Source: Polaromonas sp.
GTDB taxonomy: Bacteria > Pseudomonadota > Gammaproteobacteria > Burkholderiales > Burkholderiaceae_C
Assembly: GCA_030654695.1 (NCBI GenBank)
Contig: JAURWY010000029.1
Location: 62,001 to 126,000 of the forward strand
Length of the DNA stretch: 64,000 nt
Direction of reading: 5' to 3'
Numbering within the stretch: position 1 is the first letter of the stretch; each line of letters begins with the position of its first letter. The position numbers and the translations under genes are program-made. This document shows, one piece after another, positions 29,256 through 37,521 of this stretch. The notes below the pieces were generated by a model, which made no database searches, had not been told where the DNA came from, and worked only from the letters and a program-made list of their open reading frames with translations.

Positions 29256-30701
29256 ATGCTTGATGTTTTGGTGATTGGTGGCGGCAATGCTGCCTTGTGT
29301 GCGGCGCTGATGGCGCGTGAGGCGGGTGCCAGCGTGCTGGTGCTGGAGTCGGCTCCGCGCGAATGGCGCGGCGGCAACTCAGTGCACACGCGCAACCTGC
29401 GCTGCATGCATGACGCGCCGCAAGACGTGCTGACCGAGGCTTATCCAGAAGAAGAATTCTGGCAAGACTTGCTCAAAGTCACCGGCGGATTGACCGATGA
29501 AAAACTGGCTCGCTTGGCGATTCGCGAGTCGTCGAACTGCCGTGACTGGATGCGCCATCACGGTGTGCGTTTTCAGCCGTCGCTGTCAGGCACGCTGCAT
29601 CTCTCGCGCACCAATGCGTTTTTCATGGGTGGCGGTAAAGCGCTCATGAACGCGTATTACCGAAGTGCCGAAAATCTCGGCATCGAGGTGCGTTACGAGA
29701 CGACGGTGAATCGCCTTGAACTCCAAGACGGCCGCTTTGTGGCCGCACACATGACCGGCCCAAAGGGTGAGCAGCGCATTGAAGCGCGGACCTGCGTGGT
29801 GGCCAGCGGCGGCTTTGAGTCCAATCTCGAATGGATGCGAGAAGTCTGGGGCCAGAACGCCGCGGGCGAATGGCCGTCCGACAACTTCGCCATTCGCGGC
29901 ACGCGCTTCAACATGGGTGTGCTGTTGCGCGACTTGATCGACCAGGGCGCTGACACAACCGGTGAGCCAGACCAAAGCCATTGCGTCGCTGTTGACGCGC
30001 GCGCGCCGCTGTACGACGGCGGCATTTGCACGCGGGTCGACTGCGTCTCGCTGGGTGTGGTGGTGAACAAACACGCCAAACGTTTTTATGACGAAGGCGA
30101 AGATTTTTGGCCAAAACGCTATGCGATCTGGGGTCGTTTGGTGGCGCACCAACCGGCGCAAGTGGCGTACTCGATCATCGACGCCAAAGCCGTGGGCCGC
30201 TTCATGCCGCCGGTGTTCCCCGGCGAAAAAGCGGATACGTTGGAGCAACTGGCGCGTCAGCTCGGCCTTGACGAACAAGCCGTCCTCAAAACCGTGCAGG
30301 ACTACAACACCGCTTGCAAGGTGGGCACCTTTGACCATGGCGTGCTCGACGACTGCCACACCGAAGGCTTGAGCCCCGCCAAGACGCATTGGGCGCGGCC
30401 GATTGATACCGCGCCGTTTTACGGTTACGCGCTCAAACCAGGCATCACCTTCACTTACCTCGGCATGAAGACCAACGAAACCACCGCTGTACATTTCGGC
30501 GGTCAGGCCAGCCCGAACCTGTTTGCCGCTGGTGAGCTGATGGCTGGTAACGTGCTGGGCAAGGGTTACACCGCAGGCGTTGGCATGACCATTGGCACGG
30601 CTTTTGGTCGCATTGCCGGGGTTCAAGCGGCCAAGGCCGCCAAGGCTCAAAAAACATCCACATCAACGACTTTGACGGAAGACCAACATGCAGCAGCTTG
30701 A
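29256..30701 (+). CDS. tcuA: FAD-dependent tricarballylate dehydrogenase TcuA
   Basis: Flavoprotein of 481 residues that oxidises tricarballylate to cis-aconitate in the known system. The N-terminal FAD-binding motif is [20 protein letters not shown], and the rest matches the fumarate reductase/succinate dehydrogenase flavoprotein family. [22 protein letters not shown] closes the FAD site at the C-terminus. It overlaps tcuB by 14 bases, so electrons probably pass to TcuB. A weak GGGGAG ribosome-binding site lies about 9 bases before the ATG. Confidence 0.93.
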   Translation: MLDVLVIGGGNAALCAALMAREAGASVLVLESAPREWRGGNSVHTRNLRCMHDAPQDVLTEAYPEEEFWQDLLKVTGGLTDEKLARLAIRESSNCRDWMRHHGVRFQPSLSGTLHLSRTNAFFMGGGKALMNAYYRSAENLGIEVRYETTVNRLELQDGRFVAAHMTGPKGEQRIEARTCVVASGGFESNLEWMREVWGQNAAGEWPSDNFAIRGTRFNMGVLLRDLIDQGADTTGEPDQSHCVAVDARAPLYDGGICTRVDCVSLGVVVNKHAKRFYDEGEDFWPKRYAIWGRLVAHQPAQVAYSIIDAKAVGRFMPPVFPGEKADTLEQLARQLGLDEQAVLKTVQDYNTACKVGTFDHGVLDDCHTEGLSPAKTHWARPIDTAPFYGYALKPGITFTYLGMKTNETTAVHFGGQASPNLFAAGELMAGNVLGKGYTAGVGMTIGTAFGRIAGVQAAKAAKAQKTSTSTTLTEDQHAAA

Positions 30702-31878
30702 AGCCCTGACCCGTGAGGCGCGCGCCCTGGCCACTGGCGATCTGTCGCTGACAGCGAACGAATCAGAAGTCAGCCGGCAAATGCAAATTTGCAACGCCTG
30801 CCGCTACTGCGAAGGTTTTTGTGCGGTGTTTCCGGCCATGACGCGGCACCTCGAATTCGGCAAAGCCGACATTCATTACCTGGCCAATCTGTGCCACAAC
30901 TGCGGTGCTTGTTTGCATGCCTGCCAGTATTCGCCACCGCATGAATTCGCCATCAATGTGCCGCAGGCCATGGCCCAAGTGCGCGTGCAGACTTATGCAG
31001 ATTACGCGTGGCCGCCAGCGCTGGGTGCGCTCTACAAACGTCAAGGCTTGACAGTGGCCTTGGCGCTGGCCGCCGGCCTCGCGCTGTTTCTGGTGCTGGC
31101 GATTCAGATGCAAGGTCAGCTCTTTCACGAGCCGCTGGCGGGTAATTTCTACGCCATCTTTCCGCACAACCTGCTGGTCTCGATGTTCGCGCCGATCTTC
31201 TTGTTCGCCGTGTTGGCCCTGGGGCTGGGCGTGCGCAGTTTCTGGCGCGACGTCTCACCCGCGAAAGCCTCCGATGCCTTGGGTGACGCCGCCATGGAAG
31301 CAACGTCTGCCGCGCTGCGCTTGAAGTACCTCGACGGCGCCAACCAGACCAGCGGCAACGAGCCCATCGAAGGCTGCCCGAACGACGACGACAAACCCAC
31401 GCTGTGGCGCAGGCGTTTTCACCATTTAACCTTCTACGGTTTCATGTTGTGTTTTGCTGCCACCTCGGTCGCCACGCTGTATCACTACCTGTTCAACTGG
31501 CAAGCGCCTTACGGCTACACCAGCTTGCCGGTCTTGCTCGGCACTGTTGGCGGTATTGGTTTGTTGATCGGCCCAGCCGGTTTGCTTTGGCTCAACTTCA
31601 CTCGTCACCCCAGCCACGGTGATGCGGCCCAAAAGCCGATGGACCGCGGTTTCATTGTCTTGCTGTTTTGGGTCAGCCTGACTGGTTTGGCCCTGCTGGC
31701 TTGGCGCGACACCTCGTCCATGGCCTTGCTGTTGGCGGTGCATTTGGGCGCCGTGATGGCCTTGTTCTTGACCTTGCCTTACGGTAAGTTTGCGCACGGC
31801 ATTTTCCGCAGTGCAGCGCTGCTTAAATTCGCCATTGAAAAACGCCAGCCGACCAACTTGGCCCTGCCGGAAGCCTGA
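30688..31878 (+). CDS. tcuB: Tricarballylate utilisation iron-sulfur membrane protein TcuB
   Basis: Electron-transfer partner of TcuA, 396 residues. Two ferredoxin-type cysteine sets lie at C35-C38-C41-C45 and C69-C72-C75-C79, consistent with two [4Fe-4S] clusters. About six hydrophobic helices follow from residue 125 on, with histidines suited to quinone or haem contact. TcuB reoxidises TcuA's flavin and delivers electrons to the membrane quinone pool. The citrate-type permease gene tcuC that accompanies tcuAB in Salmonella is absent. Confidence 0.93.
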   Translation: MQQLEALTREARALATGDLSLTANESEVSRQMQICNACRYCEGFCAVFPAMTRHLEFGKADIHYLANLCHNCGACLHACQYSPPHEFAINVPQAMAQVRVQTYADYAWPPALGALYKRQGLTVALALAAGLALFLVLAIQMQGQLFHEPLAGNFYAIFPHNLLVSMFAPIFLFAVLALGLGVRSFWRDVSPAKASDALGDAAMEATSAALRLKYLDGANQTSGNEPIEGCPNDDDKPTLWRRRFHHLTFYGFMLCFAATSVATLYHYLFNWQAPYGYTSLPVLLGTVGGIGLLIGPAGLLWLNFTRHPSHGDAAQKPMDRGFIVLLFWVSLTGLALLAWRDTSSMALLLAVHLGAVMALFLTLPYGKFAHGIFRSAALLKFAIEKRQPTNLALPEA

Positions 31879-31926
31879 TCTTCGGCTCCTATACTTGACA
31901 TCAATTAGAACTGTCAGGAGACACGA

Positions 31927-32715
31927 ATGACGACAAGCAGCCGTTTGCAAATTTCAAGCATGAAAGACCGCTGCAGCGAAGCCGAGTGGCAAGCGCGGGT
32001 CGACCTCGCGGCCTGCTACCGGCTGGTCGAGCATTACGGCATGGCCGACATGATGGCCAATCACATCTCGGCCCGTGTGCCGGACGAAGACGGCGCTTTC
32101 TTGATCAATGCCTACGGCATGATGTACGAAGAAATCACCGCGTCGAGCCTGATCAAAATTGACCATCATGGGAAGATTCTGGCGCAGCCGGATTTCGGTG
32201 ATTTGAACTACGGCATCAACAAAGCCGGCTACGTGATCCACAGCGCCGTGCATGAAGCCCGCCCTGAAGTGGCCTGCGTCATACATACCCACAGTTGGGC
32301 CTCGATGGCGGTCTCCGCGCTCGAATGTGGCTTGTTGCCAATCACGCAAACGGCCATGCGCTTTTTGAAGATCAGCTACCACGACTATTACGGCGTGGTG
32401 CTGAATCTTGACGAACAAGAATCGCTGGTGCGCGACCTGGGCAACGGCGAAGCGCTGATCTTGCGCAACCACGGTGCGCTCACCGTCGGTCGCACCATCG
32501 GTGAAGCCTTCAACTGGATGCACCGTCTTGAGCTGGCCTGCCGTTCGCAGCTCGCGGCCATGGCCTGCAACTCGCCTTTGTCGCCGGTATCAAAGCCGGT
32601 GCTGGAAGAAACCTGGAACAACTACCAGCCCAGCACCCGACGTCCGTATGGCGTGATGGAGTGGCCGGCGCTACTGCGCAAGTTAGACCGCATGGACGCC
32701 AGTTTTCGTACCTGA
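31927..32715 (+). CDS. Class II aldolase/adducin family protein
   Basis: Metal-dependent aldolase-fold protein of 262 residues. The zinc-binding histidines are visible in CVIHTHSWASMA and ILRNHGALTVG, and DMMANHISARVPD is the family's substrate and phosphate loop. Class II aldolases include fuculose-phosphate aldolase and decarboxylases; this subfamily has no fixed substrate. AGGAG lies 6 bases before the ATG. It is 48 bases behind tcuB and 92 before a hydroxyacid dehydrogenase, so all four may serve one carboxylate pathway; that link is inferred. Confidence 0.9.
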   Translation: MTTSSRLQISSMKDRCSEAEWQARVDLAACYRLVEHYGMADMMANHISARVPDEDGAFLINAYGMMYEEITASSLIKIDHHGKILAQPDFGDLNYGINKAGYVIHSAVHEARPEVACVIHTHSWASMAVSALECGLLPITQTAMRFLKISYHDYYGVVLNLDEQESLVRDLGNGEALILRNHGALTVGRTIGEAFNWMHRLELACRSQLAAMACNSPLSPVSKPVLEETWNNYQPSTRRPYGVMEWPALLRKLDRMDASFRT

Positions 32716-32768
32716 TTTCCTACCAACGCCGCACACTGCGCGCAGTTCATACAAAAGGAAAACGCCCA

Positions 32769-32807
32769 ATGCAAAGCTATCGTCGAATCCTTGGGTGCGA
32801 CCGCTGA
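32769..32807 (+). CDS. 12-codon mini-ORF abutting the dehydrogenase start
   Basis: ATG at 32769 opens a 12-residue peptide (MQSYRRILGCDR) with an AAAAGGAAAA ribosome-binding site 7-9 bases upstream. It ends with TGA at 32805-32807, directly followed by the ATG of the next gene in the same frame. The downstream ATG lacks its own ribosome-binding site, so this could be a leader for re-initiation. Alternatively the TGA interrupts an N-terminal extension. Expression is not shown. Confidence 0.4.
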   Translation: MQSYRRILGCDR

Positions 32808-33818
32808 ATGAGCGTTGCAGCCCGTCCTGTCGGTCTCGTCAGTCCACTGCGCATCTTGCTGTCCGATGCCGCGCGGGTGGCCCTCGGGCCGCGTCTGACT
32901 GAGACGCTGGGCACGGTGGCGCATGTCTTGCTCAGCCCGGCCCAAGAGCCGGCGGACTTCGACATCGCCTTTGTCTCGCGCGATGTGACCGGTCTCTCGA
33001 CCAAGCACGCGGTGCTGCCAGCGACTCAGCACTTTTATGACTTGTTGACGAATGCACCCAGCTTGGCGTGGGTGCAGTTGCATTCCGCTGGCGCCGATCG
33101 GCCGGTGTACGTGAAATTGTTGGCGCAGGGCGTGGCTCTGAGTTCGTCGGCTGGCAGCAATGCCGGTGTGGTGGCGCAGTCGGCGCTGGCTGGCGTGCTG
33201 GCTTTGGCCAGACGCTTGCCGCAACTCATGGCGGCGCAGCGTGCGCATGTCTGGGCGCCGTTGCTCAAAACCGGTTTGCCGCGCGACATGGGCGGACAAA
33301 CGGCGGTTATCGTCGGTTGGGGCGGCATCGGTCAGCAACTCGGCTCTGTGCTGCGCTTGCTGGGGCTGCGCGTGGTGGTGGTGCGTAGCAGCGCCACACC
33401 AGCGGGCGAGGGCATTGAAACCGTCGCTTACGAAGCCATCGACAGCGTGTTGCCGCAGGCCGACTGGCTGCTGCTGGCGTGTCCGTTGTCAGATCGCACA
33501 CAAGGTCTCATCAGCGCCAGTGCACTGGCTTTGCTACCTGCTGGCGCGCACGTCATCAACGTTGCCAGGGGTGAGGTGATCGACGAGCCGGCACTGATTG
33601 AGGCGTTGCAAAACGGCAGAGTCGCCGGGGCTTATCTGGATGTGTTCGCACACGAACCCTTGCCAGTGCAATCACCGCTCTGGGACATGCCGAACGTGAT
33701 TGCATCTCCCCACAGCGCCGGCTTTTCAGATGCCAACGTAGCGCGGGTAGAAGAGGTGTTTTTGGACAACCTTGAGCGCAGGCTGCAAGGTCAAGCGATG
33801 CGTAATCTGGTGGGCTGA
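32808..33818 (+). CDS. D-2-hydroxyacid dehydrogenase (NAD-dependent)
   Basis: Cytosolic oxidoreductase of 336 residues interconverting 2-hydroxy acids and 2-oxo acids. The nucleotide site is IVGWGGIGQQLGSVLRLLG. The catalytic residues are visible as Arg in INVARGEVID, Glu in FAHEPLP and His in ASPHSAGFS. The start follows an in-frame TGA and a 12-codon mini-ORF, and no ribosome-binding site precedes it. It is downstream of tcuAB and the class II aldolase and may act on the same carbon chain. Confidence 0.92.
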   Translation: MSVAARPVGLVSPLRILLSDAARVALGPRLTETLGTVAHVLLSPAQEPADFDIAFVSRDVTGLSTKHAVLPATQHFYDLLTNAPSLAWVQLHSAGADRPVYVKLLAQGVALSSSAGSNAGVVAQSALAGVLALARRLPQLMAAQRAHVWAPLLKTGLPRDMGGQTAVIVGWGGIGQQLGSVLRLLGLRVVVVRSSATPAGEGIETVAYEAIDSVLPQADWLLLACPLSDRTQGLISASALALLPAGAHVINVARGEVIDEPALIEALQNGRVAGAYLDVFAHEPLPVQSPLWDMPNVIASPHSAGFSDANVARVEEVFLDNLERRLQGQAMRNLVG

Positions 33819-33857
33819 CGTCAAGACGCTGTAACGTCAAACTGGATAATTGCAGGG

Positions 33858-34124
33858 TCAATCGTCGTAATGCCCACGACACGCGATCACGTCAAAGTCT
33901 GCATCGTCAGCGGCATACACAAGGCGGTGTGTTTCATCAATGCGCCGCGACCAATAGCCCGACAGGCTGCCCAGCAAAGGTTCTGGTTTTCCGATCCCCG
34001 CAAATGGGTCACGTCGCGCTGCCTCAATCAGGGTATTGATGCGCTTTAAAGTCTTTTTATCCTGCCCCTGCCAGTAGGTGTAGTCCTCCCAAGCTGCCGG
34101 GGTGAAGCGAATGGAGCGGCTCAC
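33858..34124 (-). CDS. yoeB: Toxin YoeB (mRNA interferase)
   Basis: Ribosome-dependent mRNA endonuclease toxin of 88 residues. The catalytic set known from E. coli YoeB is preserved with an offset of two: E48 in GKPEPLLG, R67 in DETHRLVY and H85 in CRGHY. It starts with GTG and overlaps the antitoxin stop by 4 bases (GTGA), as expected for a coupled antitoxin-toxin pair. It appears intact. No plasmid or prophage genes surround it. Confidence 0.95.
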   Translation of the reverse strand: MSRSIRFTPAAWEDYTYWQGQDKKTLKRINTLIEAARRDPFAGIGKPEPLLGSLSGYWSRRIDETHRLVYAADDADFDVIACRGHYDD

Positions 34125-34384
34125 TTGTTACTAGCGTCTACCAACTCACGCCGTACTGATTTGCCGGCTTTGTGTTGGGCAATGGACTTGACCAAGTGCG
34201 CGACATTTGCCGGGGTCGACAGCAGGTGCATGGTTTCCATCATGCTTTGATACTGGTCTAGCGACATGACGACGGCATCCGCACCATCCCGGCGACTGAT
34301 GATGGTCACGTCAGCATCATCATTCACTTGGTCCAGCACGGATTTGAGCGAACTGCGCGCGTCGGAATAGCTAACGATTTTCAT
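34121..34384 (-). CDS. yefM: Antitoxin YefM (Phd/YefM family)
   Basis: Antitoxin and autorepressor of 87 residues. The N-terminal Phd/YefM DNA-binding domain is MKIVSYSDARSSLKSVLDQV, followed by SRRDGADAVVMSLDQYQSMMET. The C-terminal tail (about 60-87) would wrap YoeB. I use ATG 34384, the standard N-terminus; the frame extends 22 codons upstream across its own promoter and operator. An inverted repeat just upstream fits autoregulation. Confidence 0.94.
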   Translation of the reverse strand: MKIVSYSDARSSLKSVLDQVNDDADVTIISRRDGADAVVMSLDQYQSMMETMHLLSTPANVAHLVKSIAQHKAGKSVRRELVDASNK

Positions 34385-34401
34385 GGGCTGGCCTTGTTTG
34401 A

Positions 34402-34450
34402 CTTGTACTAGATTAAGTGCAAGTATAAACGAGTAAAGTTGCTGCGTCAC
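34402..34450 (-). promoter_or_regulatory. yefM-yoeB promoter and autoregulatory operator
   Basis: On the plus strand CTTGTACT (34402-34409) and AGTGCAAG (34416-34423) form an inverted repeat with one mismatch and a 6-base spacer. TTGTAC is the core recognised by YefM in E. coli. On the minus strand a TATACT -10 (34427-34422) abuts it, with a GTGACG -35-like element 17 bases upstream. Binding of YefM here would block the promoter. Confidence 0.6.
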
Positions 34451-34471
34451 GGGCCGACCGCAATCGTCAGC

Positions 34472-35980
34472 CTACTGAAAAGCCACCTCTGAAAAGCTGC
34501 GCAGCTTGCGGCTGTGCAACTGGTCGCTGCCGCCCATACGCAGCAATTCAAGCGCCCGAATGCCGATGCGCAAATGCTGGTCGACGCGTTCGCGGTAAAA
34601 GTGATTCGCCATGCCCGGCAGCTTGATCTCACCGTGCAAGGGCTTGTCGCTGACGCACAGCAGCGTCCCGTAGGGCACCCTAAAACGAAAGCCGTTGGCG
34701 GCAATGGTGGCACTTTCCATGTCGAGCGCGACGGCCCGGCTTTGGCTGAAACGGCGTTGCGGCTGGTTGCCCGGCAGCAGTTCCCAGTTGCGGTTGTCGG
34801 TGCTGGCCACCGTGCCTGTGCGCATGATGCGTTTCAGCTCTTGCCCTTGTAAATGCGTCACGTCTTCAACCGCTTGTTGCAAGGCCATTTGAATTTCGGC
34901 CAGCGCTGGAATCGGCACCCACAGCGGCAACTCTTCGTCGAGCACATGGTCTTCGCGCACATAGCCGTGGGCCAGCACGTAGTCGCCCAGTTGCTGGCTG
35001 CTGCGCAAGCCGGCGCAATGGCCGAGCATGATCCAAGCGTGTGGCCGCAGCACGGCGATGTGGTCGGTGATGTTTTTGGCGTTGGCCGGGCCGACACCGA
35101 TGTTGACCATGCTGATGCCGGAACGGTCAGCGCGAAGCAAGTGGTAGCCCGGCATTTGCGGCAGGCGCGGCGGTGCTGCGCCGAGGTCATCGCCGTCCAC
35201 AGACGGCAGTCCGCTGCGCCGCGTGACGACGTTGCCGGGTTCGACAAAGGCCACGAAGGGGCTGTCGGCACGGCTCATTTCGGCATGGCCGAGACGCACA
35301 AATTCGTCGATGTAAAACTGGTAATTGGTGAACAGCACGTAGTTCTGAAACCAGTCGGGCGAGGTGCCGGTGTAGTGGCGCAGCCGCTGCAGGGAATAGT
35401 CGACGCGCGCCGCCGTGAACAGCGCCAGCGGTTGCGACTCGCCGGCTTTCGGTTCATAGGTGCCGTTGGCAATGCCGTCGTCCATAGCCGCGAGGTCGGG
35501 CAGGTCAAACGCGTCGCGCATCAGCATGCGGCGCTCGGCGCTCAAGTCGCCTTCAATGTGGTCATGCTCAGCAAACGAGAAGTGCACCGGTATCGGCTGG
35601 GTGCTGGTGCCGATTTCGAGTTCGACCGAATGGTTTTCCAGCAACAAGCGAAACTGCTCAAGGAAGTAATTGGCGTACAGGTCGGGTCGCGTCAGCGTCG
35701 TTTCGAAAGTGCCGGGGCCCGCCACAAAGCCGTAACTCAGCTGCGTGATGTCGGGCATTTCTAGCGTTGCGCGAGCCACGGTTTCGGTGTGAATGCGGAC
35801 AAACGGATAGCAGGCACGGACCCGGCCAGGCAGCGTTTCACCCGCCACATAGCGCTGCATGCAGTCACGCAAATGCGCAATTTGTTGGTTGTAAATCAGC
35901 TGCACTTGCGTCAGTGCAGCCAGCGCATCGGTGTAGCGGCTGGGCGCGATGTAGGTCGAGAGGTAAGGCATGGGTTTCAT
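34472..35980 (-). CDS. amn: AMP nucleosidase
   Basis: Enzyme of 502 residues that splits AMP to adenine and ribose 5-phosphate. An N-terminal Amn-specific domain (about 1-180) precedes a nucleoside-phosphorylase-like domain, where MVNIGVGPANAKNITDHIAVLRP and AWIMLGHCAGLR are typical. VALDMESATIAANGFRF near residue 415 holds the nucleoside-binding Met-Glu pair. Full length for the family. It begins 4 bases after the stop of gor on the same strand, so the two are probably co-transcribed. Confidence 0.96.
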   Translation of the reverse strand: MKPMPYLSTYIAPSRYTDALAALTQVQLIYNQQIAHLRDCMQRYVAGETLPGRVRACYPFVRIHTETVARATLEMPDITQLSYGFVAGPGTFETTLTRPDLYANYFLEQFRLLLENHSVELEIGTSTQPIPVHFSFAEHDHIEGDLSAERRMLMRDAFDLPDLAAMDDGIANGTYEPKAGESQPLALFTAARVDYSLQRLRHYTGTSPDWFQNYVLFTNYQFYIDEFVRLGHAEMSRADSPFVAFVEPGNVVTRRSGLPSVDGDDLGAAPPRLPQMPGYHLLRADRSGISMVNIGVGPANAKNITDHIAVLRPHAWIMLGHCAGLRSSQQLGDYVLAHGYVREDHVLDEELPLWVPIPALAEIQMALQQAVEDVTHLQGQELKRIMRTGTVASTDNRNWELLPGNQPQRRFSQSRAVALDMESATIAANGFRFRVPYGTLLCVSDKPLHGEIKLPGMANHFYRERVDQHLRIGIRALELLRMGGSDQLHSRKLRSFSEVAFQ

Positions 35981-35984
35981 CGCA

Positions 35985-37370
35985 TCAAGCTTTCACGGGT
36001 TCGCGCATGGTGACGAACTCTTCAGCCGCTGTTGGGTGAATGCCAATGGTGCTGTCGAACACGGCTTTGGTGGCGCCGGCTTTCATGGCGACAGCAAAGC
36101 CTTGGACGATTTCACCGGCCTCAGCGCCGACCATGTGGAGACCGACCACGCGGTCAGAGGCGTCGTCGACCAGCAGCTTCATGAAGGTGCGTTCCGTGCT
36201 GCCACTGAGCGTGTGCTTGAGTGCTTTGAACTCGCTTTTGTAAACGCTAATCTGGCCAAACTCAGCACGTGCATCGGTCTCAGAAAAGCCCACTGTGCCA
36301 ATGTTCGGATGCGTGAACACCGCTGTCGGAATGAAGTCGTAACTCATGCTGCGCGGCGCTTTGCCGGGTGCAGGGCCGAGCAAATGATCGACCAAAACCA
36401 TCGCTTCGCCCAGCGCGACCGGCGTCAGTTGCAGGCGTGCCGTGACGTCGCCCAAGGCGTAGATGCTCGGCACCGAAGTTTGGTACTGCGCGTTGACTTG
36501 GACCGAGCCATCGTCTTTTTGCGCCACGCCCACAGCCGCTAAACCAAGCCCGTTGACATTCGGCACACGGCCGGTGGCGTAGAGCACGGCGTCAACTTCG
36601 AGGGTGCTGCCATCGGCCAGATGGACCCACAGTGGGCCCACATTTTTGGTACCGCTGGGCGTTCGTGTGATGTTGGTGACGTCTGCATTCAGCCGCAAGT
36701 CAACGCCGGCTTTCAGCATCTCAGCTGAGATGAAGTTGCGCACATCGTCGTCAAAACCGCGCAGCACTTGTTCGCCGCGATACAGCTGCGTCACCTGCGA
36801 ACCCAGACCGTTGAAGATCGAGGCGAATTCGCAGGCGATGTAGCCGCCGCCGACCACCAGCAAGCGCTTCGGAAACGGCTCGATGTCAAAAATCTCGTTC
36901 GAGGTGATGACATGCTCGCGGCCAGCGATGTCGGGCACGCTGGGTGTGCCGCCGGTGGCGATGAGTAAATTTTGAGCGCTGTAGCGCTGCCCGGCCACCT
37001 CGACGGTGTGCGCGTCCACCAGAGTGGCCCAACCTTCAATGATCTGCACGCCAGCGTTTTTGAGCAGCTGCAGGTAAATGCCGTTCAGCCGCGTGATCTC
37101 GCGGGCGCGGCCGGCCTTCAGCGCAGACCAGTCGAGTGTCGGTGCTGCACCGACCCAGCCAAAGCCGTGCGACTCTTCAAAAGACTCGGCGAAGTGCGCC
37201 GCGTAGCTGTACAGTTTTTTGGGAATGCAGCCAACGTTGACACAGGTGCCACCCATGGCTTGAGCCTCCACCAGCGCCACCCGCGCACCGCGCTGGGCCG
37301 CCATGCGGGCAGCGCGCACGCCACCGCTGCCACCACCAACCACCAACAAATCAAATTCAAAAACTGCCAT
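35985..37370 (-). CDS. gor: Glutathione-disulfide reductase
   Basis: FAD enzyme of 461 residues reducing GSSG with NADPH. The redox disulfide is C43-x4-C48 in GGTCVNVGCIPKK. The FAD motif is VVGGGSGGVRAARMA, the NAD(P) site is VVGGGYIACEFASIFNGLG, and the C-terminal catalytic base is in GIHPTAAEEFVTM. Full length. It is divergent from dbpA across 151 bases, and amn follows directly. Confidence 0.95.
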   Translation of the reverse strand: MAVFEFDLLVVGGGSGGVRAARMAAQRGARVALVEAQAMGGTCVNVGCIPKKLYSYAAHFAESFEESHGFGWVGAAPTLDWSALKAGRAREITRLNGIYLQLLKNAGVQIIEGWATLVDAHTVEVAGQRYSAQNLLIATGGTPSVPDIAGREHVITSNEIFDIEPFPKRLLVVGGGYIACEFASIFNGLGSQVTQLYRGEQVLRGFDDDVRNFISAEMLKAGVDLRLNADVTNITRTPSGTKNVGPLWVHLADGSTLEVDAVLYATGRVPNVNGLGLAAVGVAQKDDGSVQVNAQYQTSVPSIYALGDVTARLQLTPVALGEAMVLVDHLLGPAPGKAPRSMSYDFIPTAVFTHPNIGTVGFSETDARAEFGQISVYKSEFKALKHTLSGSTERTFMKLLVDDASDRVVGLHMVGAEAGEIVQGFAVAMKAGATKAVFDSTIGIHPTAAEEFVTMREPVKA

Positions 37371-37521
37371 GTGAAGCCTTCGCGCAAGGGAAGATAAATA
37401 CGTTAAAAGGGGCTGCAGACCACCTCATGCACTAAACCTTACCACCGCTGCCTGACCCTTTGCCGCGCTACGGTCATGCGCGTTCTGCGGCCGAAATGCC
37501 ACGATTGACGATAATCCGAGG

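Noticed and set aside
29586-30650. 354-codon minus-strand open frame
   Set aside because: Fully antisense to tcuA, with His/Arg/Val-rich composition typical of a shadow frame in GC-rich DNA.
31895-31917. TGACA...TGTCA inverted repeat before the class II aldolase gene
   Set aside because: Five-base arms with an 11-base spacer are too weak to claim; it also reads as a possible -35 element only.
34853-35764. 303-codon plus-strand open frame
   Set aside because: Antisense to amn; no recognisable domain.
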